Shown here: positions 44,608 through 55,800 of the stretch, piece by piece
Numbering within the stretch: position 1 is the first letter of the stretch
How the letters are laid out: every line of letters starts with the position of its first letter
Source of the DNA: Bufo bufo
Taxonomy: Eukaryota; Chordata; Amphibia; Anura; Bufonidae
DNA length: 64,000 nt
Assembly: GCF_905171765.1 (NCBI RefSeq)
Contig: NC_053398.1
Location: 50,900,338 to 50,964,337, forward strand
Direction: 5' to 3'
Notes under the pieces: model-generated
Database searches by the model: none
Told to the model about the DNA's origin: nothing
What the model saw: only the letters and a program-made list of their open reading frames with translations
Program-made: the position numbers and the translations under genes

Positions 44608-46071
44608 TTCAGGCTCTAATTCTGGTTTCACGCTTCGAGCCAGACGGCGTAGAAAAGCGTCGCTATTGGGTGCATCCCATAACCTCTGCAAGAATAAGAA
44701 GGGGAGTTTTTGAAACTCTGTTTCCCGAATTGAGGGATTATCCTGAAAAATTATTTTACTACTTACGGATGACGGTAGAAAGTTTTGATGATCTTTTACA
44801 ACGTGTGTCACCTCACATTCAAAGACAAGACACCACTTTCCGCCACTGTGTTTCCCCAGCAGAACGTCTATTGTTGACCATAAGGTAAAGTACATACTTA
44901 TTATATATAGTACAAATTAATTTCTGTCTAATTTCTGTTTTAAAGCTGCTCTTTGGTAGTGTGAAAACATAAAAGTTTTTGAACCAAAATTTGCTCAGTT
45001 TTTCTGGGATCACTGTACAAAGTGCCAAATTTTGGCCACAATTGATGCTCACCATTATTATTTTTAATTCTACATCTTATATGTTAAATTTTTCATCCAT
45101 ATAATAGTCATTAACGATGTAGAATGAACTGTGATCAATATTGGTCACCATGGAGAAGAAACCTTTATCGTTATATTTTCCCAAAAATTTTATTGCAAGT
45201 GGAGAAAGTTTCAGCAGACTCCATTTCCAATTTCGCCTTGGCAGATCAACGTTTTCCATAATTGTGAAGGAGACATGCCGTGTTTTGTGGGATCAACTGC
45301 ATGATGAATTTATTCCACATCCAACTAGACAGCATTGGACAGAAATTGCAGAAAAATTTTGGGACGTTTGCCAGTTTCCCAACTGCATCGGTGCGGTAGA
45401 CGGGAAACATATTCGAATTATTAAAGCCCCAAGGAACCGGATCAGAGTTTTTCAACTACAAGAAATATTTTTCGATTATACTAATGGCCATCGCAGATGT
45501 CCAATATCGTTTGGTTGCCGTCGACGTAGGGGCCTATGGAAGCACCAACGATTCAATGGTATTTAAAAATTCTTATATGGGCCGTAGTCTATATAACAGA
45601 CATTTTGATTTCCCTCTGCCTCAACCACTGCCAGGTACTGATGCCCCACCCATGCCGTTTGTATTGGTTGGTGATGAGGCCTTCCAAATGTGTGGAAATC
45701 TTCTGAAACCGTATTCAAGCCGCAGATTAGATTTGAAAAAACGCACATACAACTACCGCTTGACCAGGGCTCGAAGAATGGTTGAATGCACATTTGGAAT
45801 TTTGGTCGCAAAATGGAGGATTTTCACCAAACCAATTCATATGAAGGTTGAATCGGTCGACGAGGTTGTAAAGTCTGCTGTTGTGTTACACAACTACCTC
45901 CTTAAAAAAGAACCACTCAATTTGGAACTGATACCGGAGGACAGCGAGATGGCAAGCATTCAAAGTTTTGGACCTCGGTCAAGTGTTGCGGTTTCACGTA
46001 TGAGAGACTGTTTTGCAGATTATTTTTCCTCTGAAGGAGGAAGGGTGGACTGGTGGGACCGATTTGTATAA
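44608..46071 (+). pseudogene. Harbinger DDE transposase (HARBI1-like), intron and frameshift
   Basis: The first part (to 44888) has the family's KRRYWVHP start and FYYLRMTVESFDDLL, ending SPAERLLLT. A donor-like AAG|GTAAAG at 44886 and coding resuming at ASGESFSRLHFQFRLG (about 45195) imply an intron of about 300 bases. Next come the core motif CIGAVDGKHIRI (first Asp), a single-base frameshift near 45427, then FVLVGDEAFQM (second Asp) and RRMVECTFGILVAKWRIF (Glu) to the stop at 46071. The DDE triad is thus present across the two frames. The protein would cut and join the element ends with its partner MADF or Myb-like protein in the nucleus. It is inactive as read unless the frameshift is a sequencing error. 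Confidence 0.85.
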
Positions 46072-46214
46072 ACATTTTGCGATTAGTTTTCAAATAACCG
46101 TTAATTTCTGTTTATTTGCCTGTTTTTACAGTTTGTTGTATTTGTTTTCAATTGGATTTGTGGATCAATAAATATTGTTTTTCAACGTACTAGAGATTTT
46201 CATTCAATATATTT

Positions 46215-46545
46215 ATTTGCCCACGATAGAGGAGAAACACATTCTTAAGTCGCTCCACTGGCGCAGGTAGATTTTATCAGGCCTGTTATGTAGTGACGTT
46301 TAATCTGCCCACGCTAGAGGAGCGACACATACTTGTGTCGCTCCACTGGCGCAGGTAGATTTTATCAGGCCTGTTATGTGTTGAGGTTAAATCTGCCCAC
46401 GCTAGAGGAGTGACACATGCTTGTGTCGCTCCACTGGCGCAGGTAGATTTTATCCGGCCTGTTATGTGTTGAGGTTAAATCTGCCCCCGCTAGAGGAGCG
46501 ACACATACTTGTGTCGCTCCACTGGCGATTGGCCATTTTTAAAGA
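46215..46545. repeat. 88-bp tandem repeat x4 between convergent genes
   Basis: CTGCCCACGCTAGAGGAGCG-type starts fall at 46219, 46307, 46395 and 46483, exactly 88 bases apart. Each unit contains a hairpin, GAGCGACACATACTTGTGTCGCTC. It lies between the 3' ends of the transposase and MADF genes. Confidence 0.9.
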
Positions 46546-46744
46546 CCTGTTCTACATACACTAAAGTTATCTCCCATCGCTGGTGGAGCGAACCAAGTAT
46601 AGGTCACTTCAAAAGCGATGTGAGATGTTAACTTTTATTAAAAAATTTTTTTTTTAAATACAAAACAAATTAAATTTTGAAAGAAAAAATATTTTATTTT
46701 AAAAATAAATATATTTAAATAATAAAGAATAATTGAAAAAAAGG

Positions 46745-48706
46745 CTACAAATGCCTGTAGGTTGGACCGGTGGGAGTAGAAGGTTGGGTGGTGGAGGGGG
46801 TGAACACTTGTTGGTCCCCCTCGTTCCTGTTCCTGTGCCCCTGTGGACATATAAGTGTGTGTTGGAGCAAGGACAACAGAGGGAGTATGCAATCTGGATG
46901 GGGGAGCAGGAGAAGGAGTTGACCGAGCAAGAGTAGAAGGAGTGGTGAAACTGGTAGCAGGAAAGTAATGAGGAGGAGAAAGAGAAAAGTGTTGAGAAAA
47001 GTGCTCGGTGGATTGGGAATGGGGATGGGGAGGCTGGGATGGGGGCTGAGGAAGTTGGAAAGGGGGTAGGTAGTTTGGGAAGGGGGTTGTTGAGGTTGTG
47101 ATGGGGGATAGGGTATGGATGGGGGATAGGGCATGGACGGGGGATAGGGCATGGACGGGGGATAGGATGTGGGGCGGTGCTGTACTTGCCACAAGACACT
47201 GTCCACCTGTTTTCGGGCCTCAAACAGCTGGTCGGGCGTAAATCGTTCCATCACGGGGAGCAACGATAACCAATAGTGATGCACAGGACCCAATTGCGAC
47301 GTATGCACCGCCCCCTCCTGCAGACGTCGCACTTTGTCCTCCAAAGCGGCAACTCTATTGGTGAGTCCCATCAAGGACTCGTAAACGAGCCTTGTGAGAT
47401 CCTCGTAGTCCGCCTGACGGCTCCTACCGGTCCTATGGCGACGCATCAATGCCTCAAAGAGTGGTGCCATTGTGGCCATTGTTGAGTCGCCAGAGGGCAC
47501 AGGTAGGGGAACATTGAGGTCCCAACCAGCTGTTGGAGTGGGACGAGAGGGACCCGAGGTGGGCGGCTCTTTGGGGACCGCCTCTGGTGCTCCAGCCTCT
47601 GGAAGGACTTCACGAGGAGGTTCGTGCGCCCGAGTACTGCTAGATGTGCTGTAAAGGAAACAAAAATTGCATGAAAAAATAGAGAACTATATGTGGATGT
47701 CCCAGACAGAGTGTCAAATGACAGTCTGCCTGGGCCACACACATAGATTGTAGATTAACATTCCTAATTATTATAAACATTAGAGCTTACCTTCGCAGCT
47801 AATGCGGCCACATACCGGTACGGCCGCTTTTTGCTTGCTCTTAAACCACTCGGGCGCTTGACCTTCTCGTTATAGTCCTTCTTATAGCGGTCCCTCATAC
47901 TACTGTATACTTACGGCACTCCTCCCGTTGACTGTCATTGAGGTCATCCCAATTTGGCACAATTTGGCACTATAACTTCGCAAATCTGAAGCCAGAGGAG
48001 CCGGGTAGCATGATGGTCTGCGTGGCGTCGGTCCGTGTGGTCCCACAGTGGTGGTCTGTCCTCCACCATCTGGATGAGGAGTTCATTGTCGATAATCAAA
48101 CCGCCAAATTCCTCCTTATCCGTTCTGGTGGAGCCTCTGGAACCCTAAAAATAGAAAATAAATAAATAAATAAATTAGAACCTCATGTTTGACAGATTTG
48201 CAATTAAAAAGACTCATTGAGGAAATACTCACACGAACACGACCGCCGCGTGCTCCCCGACTTCCTCTGGCTTTTGCTTGACGACCTCTATTGGAGTCAG
48301 CGGGACGAGCGGCCTGTAATCGAAATAACAATGATTTAAAAATTTCAAAAAATAAAATTCATATTATCAAGCCCCAAAAAATAAATAAAAATAAATATTT
48401 TTTAAAATTACCGCTTGCTGTACTCCACCACCGACTTCCTCCTCTCCTGCGGTCTCTGGGCCAGGAGGCCTCTCCTCCAAAGATGATGACTGTGAAATAA
48501 AAAAATGAAATATTTAAAATTCGTTCATAATATTTTAATGCTGAATGCTTCAAAAATTTGCATACCGTATCATGTCGATGACGGCGTCTTGGAGGAGAGC
48601 TCCCGGCCTCAGTAGAAGATGATGAGCCTGTAGAAAAAAAAATTAAATATTTGATTTGAACTATTAATAATACAACAAACCCACACAAAAAATACTTACT
48701 TGACAT
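46745..48706 (-). pseudogene. Harbinger-encoded MADF-domain protein, six exons
   Basis: Exons on the - strand are 48706-48700 (ATGTCAA), 48627-48566, 48489-48412, 48313-48233, 48144-47791 and 47648 to about 46745. All introns have GT donors and pyrimidine-rich CAG/TAG acceptors, and exons 1-5 join in frame. Exons 2-4 give a Ser/Glu- then Arg/Gly-rich low-complexity leader. Exon 5 holds the MADF DNA-binding domain: NELLIQMVEDRPPLWDHT, then a 10-base tandem duplication (TGCCAAATTG) that breaks the frame, then RDRYKKDYNEKVKR. Exon 6 has a conserved-looking LFEALMRRH...LEDKVRRLQ helix and a proline-rich tail with a likely further shift. Such proteins recruit the transposase to the element's ends (family knowledge). 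Confidence 0.8.
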
Positions 48707-48869
48707 TCTTGTTGAAATTTTTTAAAATAGTACGTCTGGCTGGCCTGTTTCCGTTTCCCTGATCTTGCGAGCAAGGCAATTTGTCAGAAATTTTTTTCCC
48801 CGCAAAAATAATTGTATATTTTCTGGACTACATGAGAAAAAAAAAAAAGAGAGAGTTACCATGTTGTAG

Positions 48870-49245
48870 GAGTACTACCCCTAGCATCGACTAAGTACTT
48901 GCACCACATGCAGTACCTATGCAAAACTACATAGGCACTGCATTTGGAGCAAGTACATAGTGGATGCTATGGGTTGTAGTAGTCAACAGGACTACTACCC
49001 CTAGCATCCACTATGCACTTGCACCACATGCATTGCCTATGCAAAACTACATAGGTACTGCATGTGGTGCAAGTACATAGTGGATGCTAGGGGTAGTAGT
49101 CAACAGGACTACTACCCCTAGCATCCACTATGCACTTGCACCACATGCATTGCCTATGCAAAACTACATAGGCACTGCATTTGGAGCAAGTACATAGTGG
49201 ATGCTAGGGGTAGTAGTCAACAGGACTACTACCCCTAGCATGATC
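48870..49245. repeat. Three tandem palindromic units of about 125 bp
   Basis: The arm ACTACCCCTAGCATCCACTA and its inverse TAGTGGATGCTAGGGGTAGT alternate three times. Inner mates are CTTGCACCACATGCA and TGCATGTGGTGCAAG around a CAAAACTACATAG centre. The units are separated by GTCAACAGG. They lie upstream of the MADF gene's first exon, within the Harbinger element. Confidence 0.9.
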
Positions 49246-49737
49246 TATTTACTACAGCTCCTATGTATAAATACATAGGAGCTGCTTATATTTCTTTTCC
49301 CTACAAAGACAAACCAAAAAAAACGAACTTTCTACTCACCTCTAATGGCGTCCACCCTTCTCCCTCGCAGGCAGGATCGAAGAGAGAACAGGAAGTTGAC
49401 GGCGCCCACAGCTCCTCCTATTCGATTGCACAGGCGCAGAAAGAAAAGTCGGATCCGTCGATCAGGCAAACGACGGAAATCTTTGCGACGGATCCGGCTC
49501 TAATGCATTCTTATGGAGAAAAACACCAGATCCGTCGTTCCGGCAAGTATTCAGTTTTTTTCGCCGGAGAAAAAAACGTAGCATGCTACGGTATTTTTTT
49601 TTTGCCTGATCAGTCAAAATGACTGAACTGAAGACATCCTGATTCATCCTGAATGGATTACTCTCCATTCAGAATGCATGGGGATATGACGGATCAGTTG
49701 TTTTCCGGCATTGAGCCCTTTTGACGAAACTCTATGG

Positions 49738-50340
49738 CTACTTTCACACTTGCGTTGTTCTTTTCCGGCATAGAGTTCCGTCACAGGGGCTCTATACCGG
49801 AAAAGAACTGATCAGGTATGTCCCCATGCATTCTGAATGGAGAGTAATCCGTTCAGTTTGCATCAGGATGTCTTCAGTTCAGTCGTTTTGACTGATCAGG
49901 CAAAAGAGAAAACCGTAGCATGCTACGGTTTTATCTCCGGCTAAAAAAACTGAAGACTTGCCTGAATGCCGGATCCGGCATTTTTTCCCATAGGAATGTA
50001 TTAGTGCCGGATCCGGCATTCAGAATACCGGAATACCGGATCCGTCCTTCCGGTATGCGCATGCGCAGACTGAAAAAGAGATGAAAAAATAAATGCCGGA
50101 TCCGTTTTTGCCGGATGACACCGGAAAGACGGATCCGGCATTTCAATGCATTTTTTCGACTGATCAGGCATTTTTAAGACTGATCAGGATCCTGATCAGT
50201 CTTACTAATGCCATCAGTTAGCATACATTTTGCCTGATCCGGCAGGCAGTTCCGGCGACGGAACTGCTTGCCGGATCTCTCTGCCGCAAGTGTGAAAGTA
50301 GCCTATGCCGGAAAACAAAAACGCAAGTGTGAAAGTACCC
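49738..50340. mobile_element. Harbinger MITE or element right end, palindromic
   Basis: GGCTACTTTCACACTTGCGT at 49738 pairs with the end at 50322-50340. Inside are GGATCCGGCATT-rich foldbacks and the repeated motifs TTCCGGCATAGAG and CTATGCCGGAAAAC. It is either a MITE nested in the large element's right end or the element's own subterminal palindrome. Confidence 0.65.
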
Positions 50341-50386
50341 TAACCCTTATCTCTAATTTACTAAGATGTCAGAAACACTTATTTAA

Positions 50387-50535
50387 TGGCTGTATTACAC
50401 CAACAGATTATCTGACAGACTTTATGACTAATCATTGTTCAGATGGCCAATTACACACACTGATCTTTTGTTATACACACCAACTGTTGGTCTGATTGGA
50501 CAGAAATTGGTCAGATAATCTGTTGGTGGACAGCC
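50387..50535. mobile_element. Small palindromic MITE, 149 bp
   Basis: The left end TGGCTGTATTACACCAACAG and the right end CTGTTGGTGGACAGCCA are inverted mates enclosing CAGATTATCTGAC and GTCAGATAATCTG. A TAA precedes the left end (50384-50386). The ends resemble those of 13561-13859. Confidence 0.7.
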
Positions 50536-50539
50536 ACAT

Positions 50540-52023
50540 TCTTATCAGTAAGATTACGACTGAGCTTTGATGAGCGTTTATAATGTTAGAGATCAGATAA
50601 GCTGACTGATGGAGCAGAAAGAAAATTCAGTTCCCGCTACTAGAGCATCTCAGCCCTGTACAGAAAAAAAGGCTCCATATTTTTAATAAGGGCCAATTTA
50701 AAAAATAATTTTTAACTCAAAATGAGTACATTGCAGTAATAATAAAATATTGCCCCCAAAGGTGTACATAGCCTTTAAAGCTCTATGTATATATCACCTC
50801 ACTTTTGAAAACATCACAATGCCCCAGCTCTGAAATGTGCCACCATATATATATGTATTATATTTAACGTCTAGCCTAATTTATTCAACCTCTTTCAGAA
50901 TGGAAGTCAATTCAATACTTTAGGATTTTAGCTTTTGATGGTCTCTACTATCCAATACTCCACCTTAGTTCTGATGCTTTTAATAAACCTTTCTCCTTTC
51001 CCCTTTTTATTGTATATTTTTGGAACATTCTTAATCTTTTTGGAAGTTCTGTAATCTATATAATCCCCTCTCTCAGTTTTCCATGAGTGCATACTTTCCA
51101 AGGACTAAGACACAAAGCCTCCTTCAAACCCACAGCATGCCTCAAACGTCATCCACCAACCACTTACACACCCTGCACCATGATAAGAACTTTCCAACTT
51201 ATTAGACAATCACTGAAAATCGTTAGGCCAAAAAATAGCTTGTACAATGTTATTTTTGCCTGTAGTTTGGATCAAATATTAAGACTTATTATATAAGTTG
51301 CCAGAATGAGCTCATCCATATACAGACAAGCAAGCCCAGTGCCATGATGAAAGGGATGAACTAATACATTCTAAAATATTTTTAAAACCCTAAGGCTGTA
51401 CAAAAATTTCAAATGCCCTCTTGGATTCCATGGTTCTCCTGTTCCCGGGAGCTCTCTGCATCCTGGTCCAGAAATGACATGTTGACACAGGGGCATGTGA
51501 CCTGCTACATCCAGTATGTGTATAAAGGGGCTTCCCTGACTGACTGAGTCAAATGACATTGGGGGAAGAAAAGGATTGGGCATGATGAATCTTATCCACC
51601 AAGTAATAAGAGGTGCCTGGAAGTGGCTTTCTCCCTTCTCTCCAAGCAAGCATTTATGAGAATGTTTGTGTTGGGGGAGGCAGGTGATTGAACACAACCA
51701 TCATAATTCTCACAACATGAAAATAACGTTTTGGAGAAAAAAAATCTACACAGCTAATGAATAAAACAAAAAGACTTTCTGGAGGGACATATTAATTACT
51801 GGAATTATTTCCCCGAAAAATATATCCCCCTTTACCAGAGTCAGTTCTCCTGAACTTCTAATTTGAAGTAGTACATTGTAGGTTTAGATGGGGGATTAGA
51901 ATTGGCCTCCAATTGGAACATTTACAAGGATCTACATTTAGGAAACTTGTATGGAATAAATTAGGGTCAACCAAATCATATCATTTGGGTAACAAATAGG
52001 CTTGCTGGCTGGAGGGCCCAGTA
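50540..52023. other. Non-coding stretch without a recognised feature
   Basis: A 108-codon - strand frame (51371-51697) has no recognised motif and no supporting splice pattern. No repeats or terminal inverted repeats were noticed. Confidence 0.4.
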
Positions 52024-52026
52024 TTA

Positions 52027-52332
52027 GGCTCCATTCACACGTCCGCAAATGGGTCCGCATTCGTTCCGCAATTTTGCGGAACGGGTGCGGACCCATTCAT
52101 TTTCTATGGGGACGGAATGGATGCGGACAGCACACAGTGTGCTGTCAGCATCCGCATTTGCGGAGCGCGGCCCCGAACTTCAGGTCCGCAGCTCCGCAAA
52201 AGATAGAACATGTCCTATTCTTGTCTGCAGCTTGCGGACAAGAATAGGCATTTCTATAGGGGAGCCGGGCGGGTGTGTTGCGGATCCGCAATTTGCGGGT
52301 CCGCAACACACCACGGACATGTGAATGGAGCC
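52027..52332. mobile_element. Harbinger-type MITE, 306 bp
   Basis: The ends GGCTCCATTCACACGTCCG and, reverse complemented, GGCTCCATTCACATGTCCG are inverted mates. TTA lies at 52024-52026 and 52333-52335. Internal TTCTTGTCTGCAGCTTGCGG and neighbours are family-typical. Confidence 0.9.
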
Positions 52333-52339
52333 TTAGACA

Positions 52340-52800
52340 TGTTATCTTTTTTCCTACTTCTCCTTTACTTTTTTTTGCATTCTTTTCTATTTCCATGATA
52401 CAGGATAGTCCCAAGTATTCTGCATATTTATCTTGATATATCTTGTATAGTATGTATTTTCTTTTTATTTCTTTGTTATTTTTTCTATTGTACAGCATGT
52501 ATATTATAAGTGTACCCATATCAGTCTCCCACCGAATGTGCCTGGTGGATCAACAAAAGTTTGTTAAGAATAGGTGACTTTATTGATTAAAAGTTAAATC
52601 TTATTGGAGGGATTTATGAAAACTGGTATAAAGAAAAACCAACCAGATTCCACCTATAATTTTTAGAGCTTTTATTTTTTACCATTATTTATAAATTACC
52701 AGACTATGTAAACTTTCATTTTCAACAAAAACTCATTTTATTCAAAGTCTGGAAACCGACAATGTTGCCATTATATCTAGAACCTTACTCAAATCCATAT
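52340..52800. other. Non-coding stretch without a recognised feature
   Basis: This is AT-rich sequence with no gene or repeat structure recognised. Confidence 0.4.
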
Positions 52801-52804
52801 GCAT

Positions 52805-53071
52805 TACATCTGATGGAGGTGGAGGATTTATATCTAGCCTATCCCCTGGCAAGTTACCTTATATTGTATAGAGGCTGTGCTTGGTATTGAAGCTCAGCCT
52901 CATTCACTTGAATGGGGCTGAGTTGATCCTAGGCCACGTGATCAATGAACACGTCGTCACTCGGCCTGGGGAAAGCAGAGAGAAGGTGGCGCTCACAGTG
53001 CCTTCTCAAACTGTTGATCGGACCGATCATATACTGATGACCTATCAGTATTAAAAGCTCAGAAAACCCCT
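52805..53071. mobile_element. TTAA-type element, right end preserved
   Basis: The right end TATTAAAAGCTCAGAAAACCCC is followed by TTAA (53072-53075). GATCATATACTGATGACCTATC and the CATTCACTTGAATGGGGCTG foldback are shared with other TTAA elements. The left end is eroded near 52805. Confidence 0.6.
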
Positions 53072-53131
53072 TTAATGTCATGTAAAACCTCAACAAGCTC
53101 TATTGAATACTGTATATTAATTATATATATA

Positions 53132-53921
53132 CAGTTGTGTTCAAAATAATAGCACTGTGTTTAAAAAAGTGAATAAAGCTCAAAATCCTTCTAATAGCTT
53201 TTATTTTCATACACACAAATGCATTAGGAACACTACACATTCTATTCCAAATCAAAACATGAAGAATAATATATCAAATTTGTGTTGTTCCTCTAAAAAA
53301 AATTGAAGAAAAGTGAATATTAGACTGTTCAAAAAAATAGCAGTGTCAGGTATTCCGGCCCAGGATGATTGGACTACATTCCACAGTTCTTCTCTATTTC
53401 TTGGTTTTGCCTCAGAAACTGCATTTTTGATGTCACCCCACAAGTTTTCTATTGGATTAAGATCCGGGGATTGGGCTGGCCACTCCATAACGTCAATCTT
53501 GTTGGTCTGGAACCAAGATGTTGCACGTTTACTGGTGTGTTTGGGGTCGTTGTCTTGTTGGAACACCCATTTCAAGGGCATTTCCTCTTCAGCATAAGGC
53601 AGCATGACCTCTTCAAGTATTCTGATCCATGATCCCTGGTGTGCGATAAATAGGCCCAAAACCGTAGTATGAGAAACATCCCCATATCATGATGCTTGCG
53701 CCACCATGCTTCACTGTCTTCACAGTGTACTGTGGCTTGAATTCAGTGTTTGGGGGTCGTCTGACAAACTGTCTCCGGCCACTAGACCCAAAAAAAACAA
53801 TCTTACTTTCATCAGTCCACAAAATGTCTCTTTAGGCCAGTCCGTGTGCTCTTTGGCAAATTGTAACCTCTTCAGCACGTCTTTTTTTCAACAGTGGGAC
53901 TTTACGGGGGCTTCTTGCAGA
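53132..53921 (-). pseudogene. Tc1/mariner-like transposon and transposase, 5' truncated
   Basis: The terminal repeat CAGTTGTGTTCAAAATAATA starts at 53132 after TA. On the - strand the transposase reads [14 protein letters not shown] (about 53880), DESKI with the first catalytic Asp (about 53815), HGGASIMIWGCFSYYG (53705), QQDNDPKHTSK with the second Asp (53545) and PDLNPIENLWGDIK with the Glu (53465). It then runs to about 53252. Frameshifts separate the first pieces. The N-terminal helix-turn-helix region is missing because another Tc1 element follows at 53924. The protein family cuts and pastes at TA sites. This copy is dead. Confidence 0.85.
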
Positions 53922-53923
53922 TA

Positions 53924-54645
53924 CAGTCCTGATCAAAAGTTTAAGACCACTTGAAAAATGGCAAAAAATCATATTTAGCATGGCTGGATCTTAACAAGGT
54001 TCCAAGTAGAGCTTCAACATGCAAGAAGAAGAAATGGGAGTGAGACAAAACATTTTTTGAACTTTCAATTTAATGAAAACAACGAATAAACTGAAACAGG
54101 CTGTTTTTCAGCTGATCAAAAGTTTAGGACCACATGCCTTTAAAAGGCCAAATCTGTGCAAAGATGTGGATTCATTGTCATTTTCTGTCAGGTAGTCACA
54201 CGTTGTGACGGCAAATGCAAAAAAACTCTCCCTTTTTGAACGTGGTCGGGTTGTTGAACTGCATAAGCATAAAAACGTCTTCAAAGACCTCGTCTCCTTG
54301 AACGCCACAGAACTGCTCGTTTGGACTTTGCAAGAGAGCACCAAACATGGGACATTCAAAGGTGGAAGAAAGTTTTATTCTCTGATGAGAAAAAATGTAA
54401 CCTTGATGGTCCTGATGGTTTCCAACGTTACTGGCATGGCAAGCAGATCCCACCTGAGATGTTTTCTACCCGCCACAGTGGAGGGGGCGCCATAATGGTC
54501 TGGGGTGCTTATTCCTTCAGTGGAACAATGGAGCTTCAGGAAGTGCAGGGGCATCAAACGGCCGCTGGCTTTGTCCAGATGTTGCAGAGAGCATTCCTCA
54601 TGACTGAGGGCCCTCGTCTGTGTGGTAACGACTGTTTTTTTTTTA
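53924..54645 (+). pseudogene. Second Tc1-like transposon, internally and 3' deleted
   Basis: The terminal repeat CAGTCCTGATCAAAAGTTTA follows TA at 53922-53923. It therefore inserted into, or abuts at a TA, the first Tc1 element. The frame holds LSLFERGRVVELHKH (start of the first helix-turn-helix, about 54220). It jumps over most of the DNA-binding domain to [20 protein letters not shown] (first Asp, about 54330-54390) and [15 protein letters not shown] (54485). It ends near 54640 before the second Asp and the Glu. It is fused there to an unrelated repeat. Confidence 0.8.
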
Positions 54646-55800
54646 CGTCGCATGGGTGAATAAAGGTTCACACTTTCTTTTTCACCCACGGATGTGCTGC
54701 GGTGTCTTCATTTCTTTTGTAATATACACCTTGGTAAGGTGTTTTCATCGCTGGCACCCAATCATCTATTACAAGGTGTGCTGCCCTGAACTTTCGTTTT
54801 TATATATATATATTCAATACTGTGGACTTGTGTCACACACACAGGATCCACAGTTACGACTCCTCGTAAGACTAGGGGCATCTAATATATACTTGGCCAG
54901 TAGGTCATATACGATACATTGATTTCTTAAGGTATTACCATACGCTTTCACTAGTACTGATGTGCAGATACTGTTAAAGATACTAGGTTAAATTTGAATT
55001 CTCCCTGAGCTGTTTTCACATCCTGATGTACTCCCAGATGCTTTCTCTGTGATATGCTGTGGCTGTGTCCGTGCCGCTGAGTGTGTGCCGTGAGGGTTCG
55101 ATACCTAATAGCATTTGCTGGTCTCCATGGGGATGCGTGCGCGTCACTTGTTAAGTGCGGCGCTTGGATTCCTCTATACAAGTGGATATTGTGCGCTCCA
55201 CCCTGGAACGCATGACGCTATCCTAAGAGAGGGCGTGAACTCCAACATTATGATTTCAGCGATCATGTGACCAAAACATAGATCACATGACGAGCTGGAT
55301 CTTTAAGGTCCTTTGACATGCGCAGTTTTATTATTGATACGCCGAACTCCATGTGGTCTGTGTCCCATCTCCACCGAAGGACCTTCTTGGATTGTGAATG
55401 TTTTTATCAGGTACACCTGCACTATTCACCATCGCTAATCATGATCAGATGGATATAATCATGAATCATGTCGCTTTGTATTTGTATTGCACTATAATAT
55501 GTTATTTTTGATATTAATTCTATATCCTATTTATATGGAACCCATGATTTACACAATCTATGTATTCACGTGTTTGCATCATGTTTTGTTATCATTTTTT
55601 CATTATTTTATTAATATATATCAATTGAGAAATGTTTATTGATTAATGACACTAAGCTGTATAAAAAGCATGCTATGCTAGTATTTGTTCACTGCTTGAG
55701 AAAGATCCCAGAGAGAAGGATCGAAACGTTGCTGTCTGGTAAATAAAGAACTATCTTTTCATTTTTACGCCTTGGAAGTGCTGCGGAATTTCTTTTTGTT
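54646..55800. repeat. Hammerhead-associated dispersed repeat
   Basis: Two related ends occur. One is ACGTCGCATGGGTGAATAAAGG...GTGCTGCGGTGTCTTCATTTC (54645-54720). The other is GAAACGTTGCTGTCTGGTAAATAAAG...GTGCTGCGGAATTTCTTTTTG (55723-55797). Between them is unassigned sequence. Bases 54700-54810 recur inverted at about 56565-56670. The organisation resembles pseudo-LTR ends of Penelope-like elements, but no reverse transcriptase is present. Confidence 0.4.
55692..55732 (+). other. Hammerhead-like motif, degenerate core
   Basis: A perfect 5-bp stem, GATCC (55704-55708) with GGATC (55718-55722), is followed at once by GAAA and ACGTT. The upstream core reads CTTGAGAA where CUGANGA is expected, so two core positions are off. 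It is a probable relic of the compact hammerhead of Penelope-like elements. Confidence 0.35.

Larger units (their letters stand above)
44219..50340. mobile_element. PIF/Harbinger transposon with both genes
   Basis: The left end GGCTACTTTCACACTTGCGG follows TAA (44216-44218). The right end, reverse complemented as GGGTACTTTCACACTTGCG, is followed by TAA (50341-50343). Another right-type end, GCAAGTGTGAAAGTAGCC, lies at 50285-50302, and a left-type end at 49738. So the right boundary is either 50302 with a MITE overlapping it, or 50340. The element carries a + strand DDE transposase and a convergent - strand MADF protein, the two-gene layout known for animal Harbinger elements. Both genes have a few breaks. 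Confidence 0.8.

Noticed and set aside
44542..44895. 117-codon - strand frame opposite the transposase
   Set aside because: It is antisense to the conserved KRRYWVHP to LRMTVESFDDLL region of the Harbinger transposase and is a shadow.
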